The notes under the pieces were generated by a model, which was given only the letters and a program-made list of their open reading frames with translations, had not been told where the DNA came from and did not search any database. Below, piece after piece: positions 17,201 through 21,961 of a stretch of DNA of 21,961 nt. The stretch's first letter is position 1; every line of letters starts with the position of its first letter. This DNA is from a virus. The position numbers and the translations under genes were made by a program. The stretch spans positions 1-21,961 of the IMG/VR virus record IMGVR_UViG_3300027123_000011; one strand, 5' to 3'.

Positions 17201-17543
17201 ACAAATTAACGAGGCTGATTACGACATTGCTGGAGGCTCGTTAAGTGGTTTTCCTGGTTTGGTGACTGGGGATATTGACATCATCATGTATGCGCCAAAC
17301 AACTACAACGTACCGGCAAGCAATGTGACAAACACGACGGTGTATTCTGTCACTGGCGATTTGTCGTATGCTTTCCCGAATAACCCATTGTCGATGGAGG
17401 TGTACGCAAATGGCGCGTTACTAACAAAGGGTGCGGGTTATGACTACACGGCTACGACTGCGGGATACAACTTGACGGTTGCATTCCCAAATAACTTTAC
17501 ATTGCTCAATCAACAAACTTTCGCCCGAGATGGGGCGGCATAA
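14154..17543 (+). CDS. Tail tip / host specificity protein, J-like (Phage-tail_3 type)
   Basis: A 1129-residue central tail tip protein expected to contact the host receptor. After a hydrophobic N-terminus, residues about 70-380 make the hub portion, with LPIIYGTAWTGG near 95. Residues about 380-505 contain the Phage-tail_3-like stretch, with QLEAGDIVTITNTNYGWV and KLTLTEFNPSVYDD. Residues about 545-640 look like a fibronectin-type domain (YAEVWYSAFSNPTTPQL, then GNWYFFTRMINSLGAS). Residues 826-1129 carry three copies of a small beta domain with a 'VYxNGxxL...DY' core. The ATG at 14154 lies inside the GNAT gene; ATG 14223 is an alternative start that would remove the signal-like segment. Confidence 0.9.
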   Translation: MKTGFNKLFAVVLMLCASAPVWAMPASVTLSIIYGDMILAAKALGATGVAVASFAINLVATAIISKAFFSPTQPGIIDSPNPGNRQQLPPATDNKLPIIYGTAWTGGIVTDLSISSDNQQMYYVISLCEVTDNGSDTITFGDMYWGGKKVNFNSTNQYEVDSFTDESTGAVDTAVAGKMQVYFYSNGSNSPVNSSQTAIQVMQTPGLVYVWDATKLMTNCAFAIVHLSYNSDAGTTGLQQTKFQLTNSRTKPGDCFLDYLTNEVYGAALPLAQIDIASFTALNTYCDQSFAYTDASGNPQTQPRFRFDGQISPARTVMQNLQDMQNCCDCLLRYNEILGKWGAIVQSSTYTVAMALDDSNLVSSIQISPIDIAGSYNVIEAKFPNSTTQDTFDTATFDLAEIEPSLLFPNEPVNKQSASLGLVNNSVRAQLISIRMLKASREDLQVMVNTNFTGIQLEAGDIVTITNTNYGWVAKPFRINKIIEEFGEDASVIAKLTLTEFNPSVYDDAAITEFQPSPNTGLGDPTVFGSVPTPTIGTQYANAPIPFFELNVTASSAGIIQYAEVWYSAFSNPTTPQLIFAGTTAVQSNGTPYAPGAVLPVVNLANIPQGNWYFFTRMINSLGASQYSLASTVFAWRPMTFQYAERWLSIRYADTSTGGGFSTDPRNKTYFGLQNVSVATGSTNPDDYVWYPATFGTDFYLLFANRQNRKFSFAVGGAGFNNLGGAFVPSETTVYDTSLWAALEDGLNYIDLDQRTGQLTQAGTTSTSSADGLLSVTNNTNGSMIVALERFLNFGSGVYSKNFTAATLTVDIYGRVVGFSSPDTFYYTETVFSATAGQTTFAVTHVVGQILVFRNSVLMPTSEYTETSANFVFTTPCAAGEIIVVINMRAVSTSDYYEILNTSIVSAGSNTVTYYVATPQPINAGDLLCFASTQPASTDTPTTYTVASVNTTTKVITFTGSISGATAGFNIYRKRSAGASYVPFTRYSQSVSGISEFTPTTFSILNGFESVYINGAQINEADYDIAGGSLSGFPGLVTGDIDIIMYAPNNYNVPASNVTNTTVYSVTGDLSYAFPNNPLSMEVYANGALLTKGAGYDYTATTAGYNLTVAFPNNFTLLNQQTFARDGAA
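16629..17543 (+). repeat. Three copies of a small beta 'knob' domain in the tail tip protein
   Basis: Diverged copies begin near residues 826, 983 and 1061 of the 14154-17543 product. Each has a strand ending in T-T-F, S-E-F or S-Y-A-F, a core ILVFRNSVLM, SVYINGAQIN or EVYANGALLT, then a Y/D-Y turn (SEYTET, ADYDIA, GYDYTA) and a closing strand. Similar small domains are common in phage tip and fibre C-termini. Confidence 0.6.
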
Positions 17544-17552
17544 GGGGAAAAC

Positions 17553-18290
17553 ATGACACAAGCGTATAACCTGTCGCAACTGGCGAATAACCTGGATTCA
17601 TCTGGTCGGCTTGATGCGACCGATGGTTTGGTCAATGCGGTTCCTATTGCTAACGGCGGGACTGGTGCGGCAAACGCAACGTCGGCTCGAAGCAATTTGG
17701 GCTTGGGTAGTTTGGCAACGCTTAACACGATTGACAACGGCAATTGGTCTGGTACTGATTTGAGTGTGTCAAATGGTGGTACTGGAGTATCGTCGTTAAG
17801 TGGACTCGTTTACGGAAATGGAACGTCAGTAATGACAGCGGCAACTGCGGCGCAAATTGTCTCAGCGATTGGTTCTACGGCTGTCGCAAATGCAACCAAT
17901 GCTGTCAATGCACAATATGCTGATTCGTTGTCTGGAATTGGCGCAAATCAAACTGTCAAGGCATGGATTGTTTTCTCGTCTGCGTCAAATATTCCGACGA
18001 TTATTAACTCGTACAACATTAGTTCAATCATTTCGTCTGTTTTGGTAGGACAAAACGGTATTTTTACAATTACATTTTCAAGTGCTTTGCCGAGTTCAAA
18101 TTATGTAATGGCTGGTAGTATGACTGTTAAATATCAAGACTTCACATATTTTGGTCTGCCTTCGTTTACTTCGACAAGTTATTACGGTGCGCCGCAATTA
18201 AAAACCACAACTCAGGTTCAGGTCACGATGGGTGGTTATGGTGGCGCATTGGCGAATTTTTCCTATGGCACAATTTTGTGGATATGTTGA
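17553..18290 (+). CDS. Short tail fibre protein
   Basis: A 245-residue fibre. Residues about 32-62 contain ANGGTGAANATSARSNLGLG, the GGTG...NLGLGSLATLN module frequent in phage fibres, echoed by VSNGGTGVSSLSGLVYGNG near 72-90. The C-terminal half (from about 128) is a strand-rich tip with GIFTITFSSALPSSNYVM (about 168-185), a pattern of phage fibre C-terminal domains in which 'Y.itFssalps.nYav' precedes aromatic loops likely to bind receptor. It starts nine bases after the tail tip stop with AAGGGG upstream. A weak hairpin follows. At this length it may be a side fibre or a tip extension. Confidence 0.78.
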   Translation: MTQAYNLSQLANNLDSSGRLDATDGLVNAVPIANGGTGAANATSARSNLGLGSLATLNTIDNGNWSGTDLSVSNGGTGVSSLSGLVYGNGTSVMTAATAAQIVSAIGSTAVANATNAVNAQYADSLSGIGANQTVKAWIVFSSASNIPTIINSYNISSIISSVLVGQNGIFTITFSSALPSSNYVMAGSMTVKYQDFTYFGLPSFTSTSYYGAPQLKTTTQVQVTMGGYGGALANFSYGTILWIC

Positions 18291-18392
18291 TTGATGCCTT
18301 CGGGCATTTGTGGCAAAATTTATAAAAAGACAAGATACCATCCGAACCCTGCAAGTGTGTAGGGAACGTCACAACCCGAGGGAGGGGAATCT
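18291..18392 (+). promoter_or_regulatory. Structured intergenic leader with two hairpins and a strong ribosome site
   Basis: This 102-base gap has no gene. Hairpin 1 is ATGCC-TTCG-GGCAT (18294-18307) followed by TT, possibly a weak terminator. Hairpin 2 pairs CCCTGCA with TGTAGGG (18347-18364, one G-T pair, loop AGTG). GGGAGGGG (18380-18387) lies five bases before the ATG at 18393. A weak sigma70-like pair, TTGATG (18291-18296), 17 bases, CAAAAT (18314-18319), matches consensus at four of six bases in each box; I do not trust it as a promoter. The layout suggests separate control of the long fibre genes. Confidence 0.4.
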
Positions 18393-18890
18393 ATGGCAGT
18401 CTTTAACAAAAATACACTGTATCAGGTGTCGGGGTTTGATAACCCCATCATTGCTGGCGAATTGGTTTATCAGCAAAAAACGTATTGGAATTTAACGTTC
18501 ACCAACTCTGGTGCAATTCCTGTCGATTTGACTGGCGCAACGATTGATGCTCAGATTGTTCGCCGCCTTTTGTCAAACATTACGGATACCCGCAACGGGC
18601 TGACCTTTGACATTACCGATTATGTCCCTGCGCCTACGCCGGTTCCGCTGACGATTACAAACCGAGATGACCCGACTGGATCGTTTACCCTAGTAATCGA
18701 CCAAGATTCTTGGGACATTATTGCTGGCGATCCTGAATTGGACATTTCGGCTCAAAATCCTGTGGGATTTTCTGGTCGAATCAAAATTGGTTTCCCGTCT
18801 TTTGGCGGAACGCCTGAAGATGATGCGATCATCTTTTTGCTGTTCTTAGTTCGCTCTGATGGTGTCGTGAACACTGCGGCATCTGTGTAA
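18393..18890 (+). CDS. Fibre-associated hypothetical protein, upper-baseplate-like pattern
   Basis: A 165-residue beta-rich protein directly upstream of the long fibre. Residues about 30-60 hold [20 protein letters not shown], matching the 'l...n.[11 protein letters not shown]' strand of small Ig-like phage proteins found before fibres, and the C-terminal half ([19 protein letters not shown], then [12 protein letters not shown]) resembles their 'G.i.v' ending. Such proteins often attach fibres to the tail tip, which is the likely role here, although the family cannot be fixed by eye. Strong GGGAGGGG ribosome site. The next gene starts ten bases after the stop with AAGGGGCG. Confidence 0.7.
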   Translation: MAVFNKNTLYQVSGFDNPIIAGELVYQQKTYWNLTFTNSGAIPVDLTGATIDAQIVRRLLSNITDTRNGLTFDITDYVPAPTPVPLTITNRDDPTGSFTLVIDQDSWDIIAGDPELDISAQNPVGFSGRIKIGFPSFGGTPEDDAIIFLLFLVRSDGVVNTAASV

Positions 18891-18900
18891 GGGGCGAAAA

Positions 18901-21900
18901 ATGGCAAATTTAAATGTCACGGTTGTCGATGGCAACAACATCAATGTCCAAGTAACTCCGACGCCAGATCAAGTTATTAACATCGATCGCGGTGTTGCTG
19001 GCAATGGTGTTTCAAGCATTGAGGTAGTTAACGAGGGCGACTACGCTTATCTGCAAATCAATTACACGGACGGCACAATCGAAACGGTTGGCCCAGTTGG
19101 TGTTAGCAGTGAAATCCTAATAAATATCGATGACAACATGGTCAGCATCGTTGCGGTTGCTGACGACCTGACTGTTATCAACACGGTTTATGACAATTTG
19201 GCCGCAATCAATGATGTAGAGGCAAATATGGCCGCGATCATTGCGGCTCCGACTGCGGCATCTGAAGCGGCGGCTAGTGCGGCGGCGGCATTGACCAGTG
19301 AAACAAATGCGGCTTCATCTGCCGCTGATGCTCTGGCGTCTGAAACTGCGGCGGCAAATTCCGCCACATCTGCCGAAAACTCTGCATCGAATGCCGCTTT
19401 GTCTGCGACTGATGCCGATAACAGTGCTGACATTGCCGCGACTCAGGCAAACAATGCCGCGACGTCTGCTGGTGATGCCGCAACGTCTGCCGCAAATGCG
19501 TTGGCGTCTGAAATGGCGGCGGCTACGTCTGAGTCAAATGCGGCTACGTCTGCGGCTAATGCTTTGGCATCTGAAAATGCGGCGGCGGCTTCAGCGGCTG
19601 ATGCACTTGCATCTGAGACTGCGGCGGCGGCATCTGCGGCGGCGGCTTTGGTTTCGGAAACAAATACGCAAACCCTGTTCGACAATTTTGATGAGCGTTA
19701 CCTGGGCGCGTTTAACTCCGATCCGGCAACGGATAACCAGGGCGACCCGCTGATTGTGGGCGCGTTGTATTGGAATACAGTCAACAATGTGATGCGTACC
19801 TATACGGGTACGGCGTGGATTACCGCATACGTTCCGTCTACAAATTTTGTTGCCAAGTCACCAACGGCAACGGATAACGCTGTTGTTCGTTTTGATGGCA
19901 CGACCGGCTACACGATTCAAAATTCTGGCGTCATTGTTGATGATAGCAATAACGTTGCTGGAAATAGTTTCACTGGCGCGTATGTACAGATTGACACGGC
20001 GGCTACTGAAACACCGGCAGTTGGCAAGATGGTTTGGGATGCCGCGCAGGGAACGATTGCGTTTAATGCTTTGAATGATGGCGTTGTGCGTATCGGTCAA
20101 TCGTTGCTGGCTTATGTCACTAATGCTGATTCGGTCACTATCCAAAAGGGGCAAGCCGTTTATTTGTTTGGGGCGCAGGGTGATCGTGCGACTGTAAAGT
20201 TGGCATCGAACAATGGCGATTCGACGTCTGCAAAAACATTGGGGCTGGCAAACCAATCAATTGCGCCTAATGCTACTGGCTTCATCATGTGCCAGGGCGT
20301 TATCGGCGGCTTAAATTTGTCTGGATTCACTGCTGGTGATTCTTTGTATTTGGGATCAACTCCCGGATCAATTACAAACATCAAACAATACGCCCCCAAC
20401 CATTTGGTCTATATTGGCGTGGTTGAGCGTGCAAATGCTGGCAATGGGCAAATTTATTTGCGCGTGCAAAACGGATACGAGTTGGACGAATTGCATAATG
20501 TGTCGGCTCAAAGTCCGACCAATGGACAAACGCTTGTCTACAACTCTGTTAGCGCACTTTGGGAAAAGTCAAACGCGCCTGTTTTGAGTTCGGCAACTGG
20601 ATTGCCGTTGGAAACTGGCGTCACCGGCGTGTTGGCTGTTGTACATGGTGGCACTGGGGCAAACAATGCTCCCGATGCTCGAACAAATCTGGGTTTGGGT
20701 AGCGCGGCTGTTTTAAATGCTGGCGTTGCTGATGGCGTTGCCACGTTGGACGGTAGCGGCACTGTGCCGCTGTCGCAAATCCCCGCATCCTTGCAAGGCG
20801 CATTGAGTTATCAAGGCACATGGAACGCATCAACTAATACGCCGACTATTACATCAAGTGTTGGCTCAAAGGGTTATTACTACGTGGTGAGTGTTTCAGG
20901 TAACACCACTATCAACGGTGTTTCCAACTGGGTCACTGGCGACTGGATCGTTTTCAACGGCTCTGTTTGGGAAAAGATAGATAACACCGATGCCGTCACT
21001 TCAGTAAACGGGCATACAGGCACTGTGGTGCTTGGATATACCGACGTTGGTGCTCCGTCTACAAGCGGAACAAACGCGACTGGAACGTGGGCGATTGATA
21101 TTTCAGGCAATGCGGCAACGGCTGATTTGGCTGACGTAGCAACGGATTTGAATATCAATGGATTGACTCCCGAAACGGCAATTCAATCTAGCGACTATTT
21201 GGTCGTGTATGACGTTTCGGCTGGTGCTAATCGCAAGGCAACGATCAGCGATGCGGCGATTGTTGGGCCGACCGGACCTACGGGAGCAACTGGGCCTGTG
21301 GGCGCGACTGGCCCCGTGGGTCCAACTGGCGCAACCGGCCCTGCGGCAACGATTGCTGTTGGTACGACTACGACTGGTGCGCCTGGAACAACGGCAAGCG
21401 TTACAAATTCTGGAACGTCTGGTGCGGCTGTTTTTGACTTCACAATACCGCGAGGTGATGTTGGGGTTACTGGGCCAACTGGCCCGACTGGGCCGACTGG
21501 AGCAACAGGCAGTCCTGGACCGACTGGGCCAACCGGACCTGTGGGGCCAACTGGAACAGCGGCAACAGTATCTGTCGGAACAACCTCAACGCTAACCGCT
21601 GGTTCACCTGCGACTGTCACAAATAGCGGTACTTCATCTGCGGCTGTTTTTAATTTTGGAATTCCCAATGGGCCAACTGGTGCGACTGGCCCGACTGGAG
21701 CAACTGGGCCAACGGGTAGTCCTGGGCCGACCGGCCCTACTGGGTTGACTGGTAGTCCTGGCCCTACTGGGCCAACTGGGCCAACCGGACCTAGTGGCCC
21801 ACCTGGGCCAACTGGGCCAACTGGACCGACTGGACTTGGATATGCCGGGCTGACATCAACCACATCAATTTCTATTGGGCTTTCATCAAAGACTTTTACG

Positions 21901-21961
21901 GTTAATCAAGCGCAAGGCACAAACGCTTTTGTTGTTGGTCAATATGTTCGTGCCTTTGGCG
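18901..21961 (+). CDS. Long modular tail fibre with alanine-rich stalk and collagen-like repeats (3' end outside window)
   Basis: The frame from ATG 18901 stays open for 1020 codons to the window edge. Order: N-terminal attachment domain (1-90); [15 protein letters not shown] lead-in and alanine-rich coiled stalk (about 90-258); a chaperone/linker-like domain with [18 protein letters not shown] (about 264-281) and [13 protein letters not shown]; a domain with [14 protein letters not shown] (about 322-335); a larger beta domain (about 375-540); the [19 protein letters not shown] module (583-601); a [13 protein letters not shown] domain (about 637-720); three collagen blocks (789-815, 852-887, 924-980) separated by two related 36-residue modules; then the domain starting YAGLTSTTS. 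Such trimeric fibres recognise the host surface. Upstream AAGGGGCG is the ribosome site. Confidence 0.93.
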   Translation, partial: MANLNVTVVDGNNINVQVTPTPDQVINIDRGVAGNGVSSIEVVNEGDYAYLQINYTDGTIETVGPVGVSSEILINIDDNMVSIVAVADDLTVINTVYDNLAAINDVEANMAAIIAAPTAASEAAASAAAALTSETNAASSAADALASETAAANSATSAENSASNAALSATDADNSADIAATQANNAATSAGDAATSAANALASEMAAATSESNAATSAANALASENAAAASAADALASETAAAASAAAALVSETNTQTLFDNFDERYLGAFNSDPATDNQGDPLIVGALYWNTVNNVMRTYTGTAWITAYVPSTNFVAKSPTATDNAVVRFDGTTGYTIQNSGVIVDDSNNVAGNSFTGAYVQIDTAATETPAVGKMVWDAAQGTIAFNALNDGVVRIGQSLLAYVTNADSVTIQKGQAVYLFGAQGDRATVKLASNNGDSTSAKTLGLANQSIAPNATGFIMCQGVIGGLNLSGFTAGDSLYLGSTPGSITNIKQYAPNHLVYIGVVERANAGNGQIYLRVQNGYELDELHNVSAQSPTNGQTLVYNSVSALWEKSNAPVLSSATGLPLETGVTGVLAVVHGGTGANNAPDARTNLGLGSAAVLNAGVADGVATLDGSGTVPLSQIPASLQGALSYQGTWNASTNTPTITSSVGSKGYYYVVSVSGNTTINGVSNWVTGDWIVFNGSVWEKIDNTDAVTSVNGHTGTVVLGYTDVGAPSTSGTNATGTWAIDISGNAATADLADVATDLNINGLTPETAIQSSDYLVVYDVSAGANRKATISDAAIVGPTGPTGATGPVGATGPVGPTGATGPAATIAVGTTTTGAPGTTASVTNSGTSGAAVFDFTIPRGDVGVTGPTGPTGPTGATGSPGPTGPTGPVGPTGTAATVSVGTTSTLTAGSPATVTNSGTSSAAVFNFGIPNGPTGATGPTGATGPTGSPGPTGPTGLTGSPGPTGPTGPTGPSGPPGPTGPTGPTGLGYAGLTSTTSISIGLSSKTFTVNQAQGTNAFVVGQYVRAFG
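19318..19629 (+). repeat. Heptad-phased 13-residue alanine repeats in the fibre stalk
   Basis: SAA(D/N)ALASE(T/M/N)AAA occurs four times, at 19318-19356, 19486-19524, 19549-19587 and 19591-19629. Spacings of 56, 21 and 14 codons are all multiples of seven, as expected for a trimeric coiled-coil stalk. Confidence 0.8.
21265..21840 (+). repeat. Collagen-like Gly-X-Y blocks separated by 36-residue modules
   Basis: Blocks of 9, 12 and 19 Gly-X-Y triplets lie at 21265-21345, 21454-21561 and 21670-21840, mostly GPT and GAT. The modules between them (21346-21453 and 21562-21669) are each exactly 36 codons, with shared core TNSGTS(G/S)AAVF(D/N)F. Coding DNA repeats units like CCNACTGG, so it can misalign. 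Confidence 0.9.

Noticed and set aside
18310-18495. 61-codon plus-strand ORF across the leader
   Set aside because: Overlaps the well-supported 165-residue gene in another frame, has no ribosome site, and looks like a shadow.
19188-19685. Alanine-rich ORFs on the minus strand
   Set aside because: Antisense of the plus-strand alanine stalk: GCN/TCN-rich DNA also reads as Ala/Ser codons on the other strand.
21265-21840. CRISPR-like appearance of short repeats
   Set aside because: Repeats are in-frame Gly-X-Y codons without unique spacers of constant size; this is protein-coding repetition.
21195-21863. 222-codon minus-strand ORF rich in Gly-Pro-Val repeats
   Set aside because: The reverse complement of GPT/GAT-type Gly-X-Y codons also reads as Gly/Pro/Val repeats; the plus-strand fibre explains it fully.
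1-21961. No gene in the window uses a TAG stop
   Set aside because: Among about 22 genes TAG is commonly rare, so this is weak evidence for codon reassignment or amber avoidance; TAG trinucleotides are present elsewhere.

Overview
The window is a continuous stretch of a tailed-phage (Caudoviricetes) genome, or of a prophage of that type. It holds the whole virion-building module of an HK97/lambda-like siphovirus on the + strand. Both ends are cut: the small terminase gene lacks its 5' end and a giant tail-fibre gene lacks its 3' end. Nothing identifies the host directly. The lambda-like tape measure C-terminus, the J-like tail tip and the tail-fibre domain types point to a Gram-negative bacterium, probably a proteobacterium, and the mosaic fibre resembles those of environmental phages (inference). 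There are no tRNAs, insertion sequences, CRISPR arrays, integrases, or lysis or replication genes here. Genes are packed with 1-20 base overlaps or short gaps; only two gaps exceed 100 bases: 3486-3611, largely filled by a small overlapping gene, and 18291-18392.

Layout. 1-2051: DNA packaging (P27-type small terminase, large terminase). 2082-4439: portal, a small basic protein and the HK97-type prohead protease. 4451-6878: two tandem, clearly related HK97-fold capsid proteins, only the first with an N-terminal scaffolding (delta) domain, separated by a strong hairpin-plus-T-run terminator. 6890-8303: head-tail connector, head closure and tail terminator. 8346-8867: tail tube. 8895-10509: a small orphan protein, an HK97 gp10-like protein, and the tail assembly chaperone pair G/GT joined by a -1 ribosomal frameshift at GGGAAAA. 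10513-12417: tape measure, 634 residues, suggesting a tail of very roughly 95-100 nm. 12419-17543: two tail-tip/hub proteins, a GNAT acetyltransferase and a 1129-residue J-like tail tip protein. 17553-21961: a short fibre, a small fibre-associated protein and a long modular fibre (over 1020 residues, open at the window end) with an alanine-rich stalk and three collagen-like Gly-X-Y blocks.

The products form one assembly line. Terminase and portal pack DNA. The protease matures a shell that may be built from two capsid paralogues. Connectors join it to a flexible tail whose length is set by the tape measure with the G/GT chaperones. The tip and fibre genes make the adsorption apparatus.

Points that stand out are: (1) no AGCT tetranucleotide found anywhere in about 22 kb, where roughly 85 would be expected; (2) the duplicated capsid gene with a terminator between the copies; (3) a GNAT gene where related tails often have an NlpC/P60 peptidase gene; (4) a textbook-looking signal peptide on the tail tip protein; (5) hairpins capped by UUCG/UACG tetraloops in three intergenic places, one burying a ribosome-binding site; and (6) a long fibre built from exactly 36-residue modules alternating with collagen blocks.
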